The translations under genes were made by a program, and so were the position numbers. A stretch of DNA of 64,000 nucleotides from Paracyclopina nana (lineage: Eukaryota; Arthropoda; Copepoda; Cyclopoida; Cyclopettidae): positions 16,182,001 through 16,246,000 of the forward strand of contig JAGUCH010000001.1 in the NCBI GenBank assembly GCA_019096065.1. Direction: 5' to 3'. Below the pieces are notes generated by a model. That model saw nothing but the letters and a program-made list of their open reading frames with translations, did not search any database and had not been told where the DNA came from. Shown here in pieces: positions 37,425 to 48,462 of the stretch. Each line of letters starts with the position of its first letter. The first letter of the stretch is position 1.

Positions 37425-37818
37425 ATACTAGCTTGTTCTCATAAAACTCAGTAAGGCAGGCGGTAAGCAAAGCAAGGTACTTTGGAAGCTCATAGCTCAG
37501 TAAGTATTGAGCCGATTGGAACCAAATTTGGAGGTATTCATTAGAGCATATTGAAGAATCTACATGCAAAATTTCATCCGGATCGGAGAACTCTAAGGAG
37601 GTGGCTGATTTTTCTCCTTTGCTTAACTGATTTGCCTTACTTTCAGTAAGGCGGCCTTAGCGTCCTTCGATCTGGATGAAAATTGGCATGAATATTCTTC
37701 AATATGTTCTTATGAATTACTCCAATTTTGGTTCCAATCGGACGAGTAGATGCTGAGATATGAGCGCACAAAGTGCCTTGCTTACCTTATAGAAAAGTTT
37801 ATGAGAACAAGCTAGTAT
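37425..37818. mobile_element. 394-bp foldback (long inverted repeat) element
   Basis: The two halves are inverted copies of each other. The left begins ATACTAGCTTGTTCTCATAA and the right ends with its reverse complement. Matching inner blocks include the segment around ATTGGAACCAAA and the one around CATATTGAAGAAT on the left, each found on the opposite strand on the right. Complementarity runs almost to the centre near 37.62 kb, so the whole unit can fold into one hairpin. No coding capacity. Likely a non-autonomous foldback DNA element. Confidence 0.85.
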
Positions 37819-40800
37819 GTTGTATAGATGGCTCTATTAAGTACATAAACATGAGCCAATTACAACTTTTTTCAACTGGATGATGAGTGACTTCCTTTTT
37901 ATTGTCGTTTATTGGTGCCATTTATTGTGCTGCTGAAGTACCATTAATTGTTGTGTCGAAGGGAACAGCTTTTTTATACGTTATAATTACAGGCTACAAC
38001 TGCGTACCATAATTATCATTGCGAAAAACCTAGCTCCTCCTGGCTATCATTTCGAATTTTACTGCAGCATCAACAGTGAAAAAAGAAGAAATTGCCTTAT
38101 TTTCCGTAAGAAGTGCACATAATTTATTGACTTTCTGATGTGATGCATATTGATGCAAGATAAGTGTGTTTACTGCTTGCCATACACATATACACATAAC
38201 CCATATGGCACAGCCGGTTCTCTGCCATTATTTCCATGGGAAAAGAAGTTGATTTGAAGTAGAAATGAGGCTATTTGATACCCAGTCAGAGTTCCAGCTT
38301 AGCCATCACACTGGTGCATCTAATAATGCAGACACATGTTATTTTGGCTGAGATATATGAGCAGTATATTAGCATATGGCATGATGGTTTGTTGTCAATC
38401 CCCCCCGATTAGCTCATCTGTCTTGCGAGTGATTTACAATTTGACCTCCTGTCATTTGCCAACAAAAACAGAGTCTCCTCCCCTCATTAGACCCACGGCT
38501 GCCATGCAGGCTAAAAAGCAAGCAACAACTTTGGCACAGTCATTTCCAATTCCACTCCCATAAAAGTGATACATTGCCTCAACTTAGGCTGGAATGCGAG
38601 GAGCCTCCAGCTAAAAATGGGGGATGGCTGGCTTCACTTTTTTAGCAGCAGCAGCCATGCCTTGTTAGCTGAGGTGTCCATAAGTTAAAGTTGCCGAAAA
38701 ACATCCATTTATTCTCAGAGAGAGTTGGCTCACGACAAAAATCGCCGTAAGGGCTCCGTTTTACTGTAGCATAGTAAGTGGCTTGGTAACTTGTCAAGTC
38801 ATTCCTACACAGCTTCATCAAGAAGAGTCTTGTTGCTCATCTCCTCCTTGGCCTCGTTCATCTGACAGCTCACACATGAATAAAGATGAACCTGTTGAAA
38901 TTGACAACCTCATTCATCTATCTTTTCTCCTCGCACTGAGTAATTAGTTGACTGGTTCCAAGCCTTAAAAACTGGCCAGTAGATTAAGATTGAGCATTTT
39001 GAAATTGTTCCTACTCACAGGTGTAGTTTTTTTGCTGCTGCAGCCATCTTTGTATTCATTGCAGACACTATGACTCAATCCTGAGTTAACAAGAAGCTTG
39101 TTAGAGGTGAAAAATCGTGCGCGGCGCCGGGTTGCGTGATTTGTTGTTTTGACTGACTTGCGCCGTGACTCAGCTCTTTTGTTGTTGTTGTTTTTTCCAC
39201 TTGCGGTCAAACGTTTCGCAGACAATTCCAGACAATGACTCTTAAAAAAAGAATTTCATAGATTGCTTCGTGTGATCTTGGTGTTAATCCAAGTGGGTGG
39301 ATGATGATCAATGAGTGGAAAAACGTCAGCTGATCATTTTTCACGCCTTTCAAGCTCTACACGTCAATTAACTTTTTGACATTGTCAAACTCCATACTGT
39401 CTTTCAAATTCCTCAGCAGTGCACAGAAGTTGTTTTCCTACCCTTTGAGCACAGTATGGGGCAAATTGGTAAGTTGAGTTGCTTTTGTTTGCTTTTCAGC
39501 CAATTCTAGGTAACTTGATTTTTGCCTCCGTTTTCAACTTACAATATTGATGGTCTTTTTTTCTGGGCCAAAGTGGCAAGTTCCACAATTTAACTCACTC
39601 TAAAGTCTGCCTTCTTAGAAGAGCAAAAGTTATCCAACTTTTGGTCTCACTCTACGTATGGCAAGGGGTCGAGTCAGATACACATTTCTTTGGGTGTAGT
39701 TCAGGCCAAAGAAAAAAGAAGCTCACTTGAATATTTCATGGCCCATTTCACTGCCTGCATCTGCTGCGTTAGTATACATAAAATGTGTAGTATCTACTAC
39801 GTCTACCACGGTTTTCTCGAAGAGAGATAGCTTTGGCAGCAAAATTGGTTGAATCTTTTTTTTTTGCTGCTCGCCACACCAATTTCTTTTCCTGAGTGTG
39901 TCTTTGATGTCTATTGAAAATGCAAAGGACTTGATAGCTCGAACAACTGAGAAGGAGGGCTGTCAAGTAGAAGATATCTAAGACCCCTCCCAATTTTTGG
40001 ACAAAATTGGCGACGACACGCAGCCTGATGAGATGTCACACAGAAGAATTCCTAAAAAAGTGACACACTCAACTGTGCCACCAAAAATGAAGATCCAGCT
40101 GCTGCAGTTGGCATGTTGTCTTTTGATTGACTGACCAAAACACTTCTACTGTGCTGTAGAAACTCCAGCTCTAGAGAGTGTGAAAAGTTTGGAGCCTTTT
40201 TGTTCCTCTTATTTATCTTATTCTCAAGAGAAGGAGAAGAAGGCCTTATCTTTTCCCTTTTGGAGCCCGTTTTTGTGTGTCGTGTCAGAAAAGTATGAAA
40301 AACTGGCTTTTAACTTGATTTTGATCAAGCCACCGCGTGCTCTTCTCTAATTTATGTGATACACTCTGTATATAAAGTTTGCCTTGTTTCATTAGGGCTT
40401 TGTTTATCTTTTTATATCAGCTAGGGCAGCAGCTAAAAGCCAGGCGCAATTTACGAGGTAATCAAGCGAGTCACGCAACCTGCTACATGCCCATAAAGAC
40501 TGCAAACTTTTTGCAATATCTCTCGATGGGGAAAAAAACTTGCTAACAAGAATAATTCCCAGCGTTTGATGACTCGCATAAAACTGGCCATATGAGACTT
40601 TAGTAGCACCAGTTCATAAAACACTGCTCTTCTCTCTCTCTCTCTCCAGATTGGCAGAGACCCAAGAAGAAAAAACCCTGTGACCTGCATACCAAAATGT
40701 AGAGGATGATTGCTACAACCGGCCACTTTGTGTGCGAAATCCTGCCATTTTTAACGCAACCGTGCATGCTTGTGTGTGTATAACTGTATAGGATTTTGCA

Positions 40801-41137
40801 TTGTGCTTTAAATGGTGTATGCACACACAAAAAACTAATTATAGAGTCACATTACTCCCTAAAGCAATACCGAAGAGACTATTGACAATGGCAAAGAGTG
40901 ATCCAAAAAAATATGTGATATATCCATATATGCTATGGTTGTGGAGGAAGTGCTGTTTCTTTTGGATCACCCTTTAGGCTGGCTTGCAGTAATTGTCAAG
41001 AGATTTCTCAAAAGTAATTTGTATCCACCGTTGGTATCGCCCTTCCGAATCAGCAGATGTTATTGTCCAAATGATTTTTCGTGTACTACCTCAATGACTT
41101 CATTTTCCCATGCATAGAGCTGTTGTAGTAGTTTTAG
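37819..41137. other. Intergenic or intronic sequence, no gene seen
   Basis: AT-rich with a (TC)n run near 40,630. No exon could be supported, although upstream exons of the plus-strand membrane-protein gene are expected somewhere to the left of 41,138. Confidence 0.5.
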
Positions 41138-43650
41138 TGCAAGCGGCGGGAGAACTCGCACTCTCCGGCCAACAATTTGGTCCGCGCCTTCATCCACTTC
41201 TGCTATGCAGCAACTTCCTGCTCCTCCGGAATTACTACGGCTACATCGGACTTTAGTCGTACGGAGAGCCTCGATCCAACTGCAAGCTTGTACAATGACC
41301 GCACATTCTTTGTTCAGGTCGACATCTACTTCAGAATGTCTACTGTGGACACGTCGTCGTCATCGGCTTTTCAATTGCTCATAGAAACGCCTCAATTCCG
41401 AGTAAGTTATAACTCTTTCGAACATGCTTTATATAGTAGATTTGGTGTTAGGTGTCATAAGCCTTTTGGAAATTGGATAATTGGATGGCATTGTAAATTA
41501 GCTTGATGAATGTGAGGTTTTTTTGGCTTACGTTGTTAATTGGCCCTAATTGAATCACCAAAATAATTGCAAGTGAAATGACAGTTGTGAAACATGCGCA
41601 GGTTTCGTGCAAAAGCTGCATTTTCGCCATTTTCTGCATTTAATCCACCAGTACATTATTCACCAACTTTTTTGCAACGTTTTACTTTTCAATGGGAACA
41701 GCAGAGGCCCTGCTTATATACGTAGAATCCATATTATCGAGAAAGGCAGGAGTACTTGCTTTTCAATTTTCAAGAGCCAACATCAAAATGATTGAGCATT
41801 GAAAAATTGATGTGAAAAATTGCCTTTTCAACGCGCTCCATTTGCTTCCAGATGATGGAGGAGCCTCCATGTTCGGATCAAGCTCATAATAGAGGCTGCG
41901 GGGAATGGCCTCCTCCCCCCATTTTTGACCTCCCTCCCCCTCCACGACCTCCATGGATTGAACCTCCGTGTCCTTTCGAGGATCCATCAGAGGGCCGGCC
42001 TCTGACCTCGACAAAAGAGGCCGTCGGCCATAAATTCTCCTCGTATGAGGCAACCTGTGATATCAACCCTCTTGTCATTGACTCCAATTTCTACATTGGG
42101 GAAAACCTGTTCACTTGGGCCATCATTGTGATCAGCTCGTGCATTCTGGTGGGCATCATCATGGTCGTGGCCATTGTCATTTTCAGGTGAATTCGAAATC
42201 AATTACGTAATTCGCACCCAGAGAACCAATGTATATATAGCATTAAGTGGTATAGTAGTACTTTCATGGTATATTGACTAGGGAAATATCGAGGTCAATG
42301 CAATGTAAAAGGGGAAGATCGAAGTGTAGAGGAGCAATTTCGCGCTCAATTGGCCTTTATGTGCCAATGGAGAGCATATATGAGCAGGCCTAAAGTCAGC
42401 GGCGGCCGTGCGCGGCCTTGTCACTCTATGGTAGTTTGCAGAATTCAATTCTGGCCTCTTTTTCCCCAGTAGACGTCGAAAAATGTTCCGGAGATTGTAT
42501 TCCGATGGGTCGAAATCGATCGCCAGTCTTCCCTCGTTACCAGCCAACGGCCAGCCTCAGCCTCACCAGCCTTCGTTCGAGGTCGACGCGAACACTTCTA
42601 ACCACAATAATTCGAGCTTCTTGACAACGTTCCTCAAGTCGAGACCGAGTGAAGATAATCACATGGAGATGACAGATTGCCACCACGTGTATGCCAATCC
42701 GAGCTATCCATCCATGCAAATTGGTGGCCTTCCCTTCTACCTCCCAAGGGAGCAGCAAACTTTGGAGGATAACGACAGTAAGCAGTTTTTAATACCTTAA
42801 TTCCAATATATATGAGAAATGAGCAATTTCCACATAAATTATATTGGGGAATTTTTTTATGTGACCCACTTGCTCCATTAGCTTCAGGCTAAATTGTTGG
42901 CCTTTTTCTGCTATATACAGTAAAGTACCATAAGCCTTGATGACTTGTTGCAGCTGGATCATTTATAAGGGCAAAAATTATTGAGTATCCGGAAGCCCGA
43001 ATGAGAGAGTGCAAAAACACAGCAACAATCAATAATGTACTATTTTTGTGCTTCCAGAGCATTTGTGTGTTGAGGATCCCAATTTTGTGTGGCAGAGGCC
43101 ACCGAGGCCAATTCCGAGGCTGCAGCAGCAACAACAACAGCCATCTGTAGACAACAATGAAGTAGTGGGCCCAATTTACGAGGACATTGATCGCATGTGC
43201 TCCTACAGAGGCTACCCTGCTGGCGTCAAGCAGCCTCCTCCATCGACCTCAGAGTCTCCAGAATACTACAACCTTACCAACACAAGTGGCGGCTCCAGCC
43301 CCAGGAACAAAAGCTCCAACAGTGAAGTGAGTTTTGAAGGCAGCACAACCAGATTGAGGACCATGTCACCAGCAACCTCGTACAGAAGTCCGCAGTCGGT
43401 CTACTCTGCGAGGTTGGCCAATCGGCCCAATGTCGGCAGCTCCGTGTACTACTACAGTGACACCCTCAAAAAGGGGCGGGTGGGCTCGGACTCGGGCATC
43501 AGCGTGGCTGATACGCCCCCGCCACAAAAGCCTTTTGTGAGAGCTGGTGGCCGGCCTTCAAATCAAGGCATGAACAAACCATCTGCGATTGTGCAGACAG
43601 AAGTTGTCCTCAATGCCACAAAAAGAAAGAAAGCCTCTACCAAAGTGTAA
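41138..43650 (+). CDS. Single-pass membrane protein, last four exons (5' end not found)
   Basis: Exons by splice sites and phase: about 41,138-41,401, 41,852-42,186, 42,470-42,777 and 43,058-43,650 (stop). All junctions are GT-AG and the frame stays open throughout. The first exon (ectodomain; weakest, its 5' edge inferred from an AG) ends in FQLLIETPQFR. The second has a Pro-rich juxtamembrane segment, Cys residues and a hydrophobic helix (FTWAIIVISSCILVGIIMVV), followed across the junction by the stop-transfer cluster RRRK. The cytoplasmic tail of roughly 300 residues is Ser/Pro-rich, with a Gln run and tyrosine motifs GPIYEDI and PEYYNLT that resemble SH2-type docking sites. The layout suggests a type I receptor-like or adhesion protein. 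I do not recognise the family. Upstream exons, including the signal peptide, are missing or lie behind long introns. Confidence 0.75.
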
Positions 43651-44141
43651 AAAATAGCATAAGCCAATCAAGCATTTCTATGTAAAGGGACTTAAATCCG
43701 GAAAACGGCATGCCCTGACATAAAAATGTTTCTTTTGGGGGCGTGGCCGACCTTCAATTCAAGGCCACAACAAGCCATCTTTGGCGGTGCCGACGGAAGT
43801 TGTCCTCAATGCCTCTGAAAGAAAGAAAGCCTCTACCAAAGTGTAATGAAAAAGGCCAATCAAGCATTTTGACGCCTCTTACACAAAAGCACTTTTTGTG
43901 GAGTGAGCTTCAAGAGCCTTGTCGTCATCAACCTAGTTTAGATGTTCTCAGCCTGACGATGCTTGAGAACCAAATCCAATGATCAAGCAATTCCAAATCA
44001 GCGTGAGAGTAGGCATGAAAATCTCTCTTTTTGAGAGATGGCCTGCCTTCAATCCAAGGCCACAACAAACCATCTTTGGTTGTGCTGACGGAAGTTGTCC
44101 TCAAAGCCGCAAAAAGAGGGAAAGCCTCTTCCAAAGTGTCG
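43546..44141 (+). repeat. Three tandem copies of the end of a coding exon
   Basis: The final ~100 coding bases of the membrane-protein gene (43,546-43,650) recur at 43,742-43,846 and 44,037-44,141. Copies 1 and 2 also share the 3' flanking GCCAATCAAGCATTT. Copy 2 stays open and ends at the same TAA; copy 3 stays open but has lost that stop and runs on to 44,261. Translated copies share the core PTEVVLNA or a close variant and the ending KASTKV or KASSKV. Either partial duplications of the 3' end or alternative terminal coding segments. Confidence 0.88.
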
Positions 44142-44261
44142 CATTCTGAGGTTTATGATCATCAGTTGGCTCAATGGAGATATAAAGCCAACAAGTCAAA
44201 ACTGCCAACACTAGATGGCGCCCTGGTGATTTTTTGTCAAGAACAACAGCGCCACCTATAA

Positions 44262-46658
44262 TGTATCTGTGCACAACATGCCATAATGCTATTAATGGAG
44301 AGTTTTCCAGGCGTGCTCTTCTCTCTCCAGGCTCACCAGCCTGGAAGAGTGAGCAGACAAAAATGTGATATTTATTGTTACTACCCTTTCCTGTTACTTT
44401 TACCCTTATTGAGAATAGAAAATGGACTTTTAGTATTACGTACACACGCGAGTGTGAAACTTGGATCCCAATTCTGCGGAGAAAAAAAAGCAATTAAAGA
44501 AAGCTCATCAGTTGCATCTGCAAAGAAGGGTTAGCCATTTCCAAGGAAAGAGTGGAAGGGTAAAAAGCCCGACTACAAGCCGGAAAATTAGAGCAGGAGA
44601 TAAATTACAAGGAGGAAAAAATTCACTACTATTTTGTTGTTCGTATCTACAGCAGAAGCTTTACAGCAGTAGATTCGTGTGGTTCATTGCATAGTAGCGT
44701 GTAATGTTGCAACAACTTTGGCTATTGCCATAATCGGAAATAGAAACGGGTGTACTGGAAATATTCGGAGCACGCAATTTTCTTCGGCCTCGTGTCTTTA
44801 TGGCCAATCGTCACGGAAAAACAGCCTTGAAAAAATGTCCAAATATGCACTGTAAACAATTGTACAGACAATTGCTGCTGTTTTTGTGGCCTTTGAAAAT
44901 TGAAACTTTTTTACATGTACAGCAATTATTTTCGACTTTCTTGACATTGATTTGACGTTTGGTGCATTTTTCACGAGCCTTTTTAAACGTGGCATAGATT
45001 GCAAACTGCTTTTTTGCTTGAAAACACTTTTTCAAAAGTGAAAATGCTACACAATTATGATCGGCTAACGAGGTACACGGTGTATCTTTTTACTGGTGAT
45101 GATGAGCTCAACACGCGAGCTTTTATACAAATGATTGTTCACACAATCTGAGCATTGCGTGAACTTTTTCTCCTTAATTGGTCTTCTATTGGTGGAGCAT
45201 TTGGTAATAATCACTCTTGGTACGTTGTTTGCGTCGAAAACATTGACACAGTGAATCTAATGAGGCACAATACTCATGTCTGATTAGGTGAAGAAACCAC
45301 AGGCCACCTAGCTAATTGCTCAACAATGCCTAGTCATTTTTGACCTAGTTTTCTTCCCATCCGCAGCAATATGTAATATCATTTGGAGCCATTACAACAG
45401 CCCAGGATCCCATTATCGAAATTGGCAATGGAAGAGTGATGGCAGCAGCTATGCTGCACTCAAAATTCCGAGGCATTCCCAATGCTCAACCGGGCGTAAT
45501 CTAATAACCTTGCCTGGAAAATATGCCTTGCATACCACAAAAACTTTGTAACAGCTTTTAGTTTCATCGCACCGAGCGCGCAACAATTTGCAATTGAGAT
45601 CACGCAACCTCTCAACGAGAAAATAATCTTGTGTGCGGCTTTTGCAAATTCCAGATTTGCTGGTAAATTTCTTTTCCAACTCATTGATTGAGCCGAGCGG
45701 CTATGCACTTTCTGACACACTTTCCGGAAATATTTTCCTTTTTGTGGCCAGCTCTCCCGGCATGAAAAATCTATAAGAGTGCGAAACGGTTGGTCGATTG
45801 TCAAATGTGATCTGACATTTAGGGTAAGAGAAATCAAGGTTCTGTTTTGACATTATTTTGCTCATTTGGCACGCGAAAATGAATGGTAATAAAAGCATTT
45901 CATGCTATCCTAAGACTAAGCTTCATGTGGTTGCAGCCAGCAAGAATCACTCCAAAAAGTGCATCTGATATGGCCTCGAGTTATTTATCACGATTTATTA
46001 ACTATTAAGGTTTTTGGTAAGGCCATTCAGCTAAAAGGCTATTCTTAATAGATGAGCACTCCATCAACTTTGAAGCAAATGGCATTAAACGGTAACTTTC
46101 CTTTCTGTGAAGGAAGGTTGCGCGAGTTGGTGGTTGAAATGTTCCGTTAAGAGCAGATGCTTTGTTTTGTTCGCGAAGCGAATTTCAGTCTTGTTTACCT
46201 AGCATAGCATAGCTTCTCTCAACTACTATGATAATATGGAGCGCTGCAGCGAACAAGCAAAAAGCCGGCCAACCCGACTATTTACTACAGACTCACTCAA
46301 ATAACTTTTTAACCGCCAAATTGTTCCCTTTCTGTGCTTAAAAACTGCTTATGTACCTTCCCAATTTTATTACTCAGAATTGAGCGTAATCCCGAGAATC
46401 GCATTTTAATTTGGGACTGGATAAAATATTGAGCTTACTTATTTTTAAATACTGATAAATGTCAATGGCGAGCTCATTGCAGAAGTCTTGGAAAAGTGAA
46501 AAATCGAGAGACTAGTTTTAGAAGTTAATGTTTCTTTGTACTTTGTCAAAAGTATATTTCAAATTATTAGCGCATTATAATGGGTAGTTAAACGATGTCG
46601 TTGAAGTCTTTTTGTAGTCTTGAGAATACAATAATACTTTAAATAATAATGTGAATGT
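44262..46658. other. Intergenic sequence between convergent genes, no gene seen
   Basis: AT-rich region between the end of the plus-strand membrane-protein gene and the minus-strand SWIB gene. Several short frames exist, including a Cys- and Lys-rich one at 44,811-45,035 (minus) and a 125-codon one at 45,460-45,837 (minus), but none is supported by a signal peptide, splice structure or a known motif. Confidence 0.5.
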
Positions 46659-46907
46659 TTAGGAGAGGTGGGCCGAGAGGAACTTGGCCATGCCGAAAGC
46701 GCGGATCTTGTCCTTGCCGAAAACCTTGGCCATCTTGGCGTCGGGGGTGAAGAACTGCTTGTTCTCGGGGTCCTGGAGGTTGTGCTTCTTGATGTAAGCC
46801 CACAGTTGCTTGATGCATTCGGCCCTGGAAGCCTCCTTCTTGCCAACGATGTCAGCGAGCTCGGAGCTCAGCTTCATGGACTTGGTCAAACCGGATCCCT
46901 TTGGCAT
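46659..46907 (-). CDS. Stand-alone SWIB/MDM2-domain protein, 82 aa
   Basis: A single-exon gene whose whole product is one SWIB domain. The core runs from about residue 12 (KLSSELADIVG) through KQLWAYIKKHNLQDP to the C-terminal helix FGMAKFLSAHLS. SWIB/MDM2 folds mediate protein contacts in chromatin remodellers such as BAF60 and in p53-binding MDM2. Free-standing SWIB proteins of this length are typical of plants, chlamydiae and other bacteria and act in DNA- or chromatin-linked roles. Here a perfect TATA box lies 53-59 bases upstream of the ATG and third positions are markedly GC-rich against the AT-rich flanks, both of which suggest strong expression. There is no bacterial-style context, so it is a resident eukaryotic gene whatever its origin. 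The start is supported by the promoter spacing. Confidence 0.93.
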   Translation of the reverse strand: MPKGSGLTKSMKLSSELADIVGKKEASRAECIKQLWAYIKKHNLQDPENKQFFTPDAKMAKVFGKDKIRAFGMAKFLSAHLS

Positions 46908-46959
46908 CTTGATGTTTTGCTGTTTCGAAACTGGTGAAGTCGAAGAAAATGGGGCGGCC

Positions 46960-46966
46960 TTTTATA
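46960..46966 (-). promoter_or_regulatory. TATA box of the SWIB gene
   Basis: On the minus strand the sequence reads CTATAAAAGG, matching the TATA consensus, 53 bases before the ATG at 46,907. This predicts transcription starting roughly 30 bases downstream and a very short 5' UTR. Confidence 0.85.
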
Positions 46967-48462
46967 GCGGGACGTCTGAGTTCAACGAGACTGAGAACGA
47001 ATCTGAGCTGAGAATGGCTGACTACACTGTGGCGTTATTTTCACAGCTCAGTCACGCTAATGGCGACAGTTGACGCTTTATGCCTACGCCATCTCGCGGA
47101 ATTTGCGGACAATAACAAAACATTAACTATTACTTTTATAACAAGCTTCGCTATTAATATAGCTCGGCTGGATATGACTTTTACGTCAAATAGGCTTGAA
47201 ATCTACTTTGGCAAGTGACTTATAATCACGTGGAGCTTCAATTATCACTGTGATACCAACTTATTACAGTAACGTCGTATATGAATGCGAAGGCTCCTTT
47301 TTTAGACGATGGCACTTATTTTTAGGCGAATATTTAACTTTTTACATTGCATTACGGGAACGTTGGGCAGGTTAACGGCATGCTATTCTAGGACCTTATG
47401 GTGCAACGATATGTCAATCATGGGATATTACGGAGCCATTTCAGTCTTACTATGACGTTCGAGCTCTGGATCACGTTGCATTGAATGTAATCACGTTATA
47501 TTAAAATTGTCCAAATGGTCTGTCCTTTGGATGGAAAAAGAAATCAAAGGTCATCGAAGTACATCGTATTATCGGCAATTCTTCGTCTCCAGAAGCCCAC
47601 CATCTTCGCACGAACTTGCAGATTGAGCTAAGAATCCGTGTTTAATTTTCGCTTGAAATATCAATCACTGGCAAAGAATTTAAAATGATTGAATCAACTT
47701 TACTTTTTAGCCCAAAGCACACTATATTTTGGCGAGCAATGCATTTTAAGTAGGCTTAGAAGTGAAGTTCCTAGAAAGTCGCACCAGGTGGCGATGCTCG
47801 TTATTATACTGTTGTGTATGTTGACTGTGGACAGAGAATAGACGCCGCCTCAGTTCAAAAATTGACGCTACACAACGGCTAAAGCAAAGCTGGACTACTA
47901 CAACAGTAGTATAACAACAGAAATGAGCGGGAAGCCGGCAAAACCAGCGATATCGCGCGTCTAAAGCCTGCTTGGTTCTTAACGCTCCCATATTTTATGA
48001 GGTGACATTTTCCATTTTTTATTCAAGTGACTTTACAAGAAAAGTCAGCCATTTTGCTCACCGCTTGCCCAGATTATACGGAAACCTATCAGCTTTTATG
48101 ATAACCAAAGCTTGCGAATCTGCAATTATAGATTCGGCCTAGAATTTTAAAAAAATCATATTTCTAAGCATCGAAAAGTCTCCAAACTAACAACTTAAAG
48201 GGTGATTGAAAGTTCATATCTTCATAATCGACTGCTTGAATGTCACTATAATTTTAATGCCGACAAGGTTCAATCGTGTCATAAAAAATGAGTCTTCATT
48301 TGCCATCATTTGATTAAATATTTATTGTCACTTTTTAGCTATGGCCAAGTAATGCCCATACATTTAAGATAAATTATGTAAGGTAACATTTTAAATTATC
48401 AGAAATCATCGAGAGACAGATCTTGATGCTCAAAGGAAATGTGGATCTGGTTAACTAGGCGA
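46967..48462. other. Upstream region of the SWIB gene and 3' flank of the sugar transporter
   Basis: About 1.5 kb without a coding gene. It contains the transporter's probable poly(A) signal AATAAA (complement of 48,321-48,326), about 140 bases past its stop codon, and otherwise nothing recognisable. Confidence 0.6.

Noticed and set aside
44811-45035. Cys- and Lys-rich 74-codon frame on the minus strand
   Set aside because: No signal peptide, no regular Cys spacing of a known family and no promoter or splice support; probably chance.
45460-45837. 125-codon minus-strand frame
   Set aside because: Long for this AT-rich region but without a domain, hydrophobic signal or splice partner; overlaps other frames equally open.
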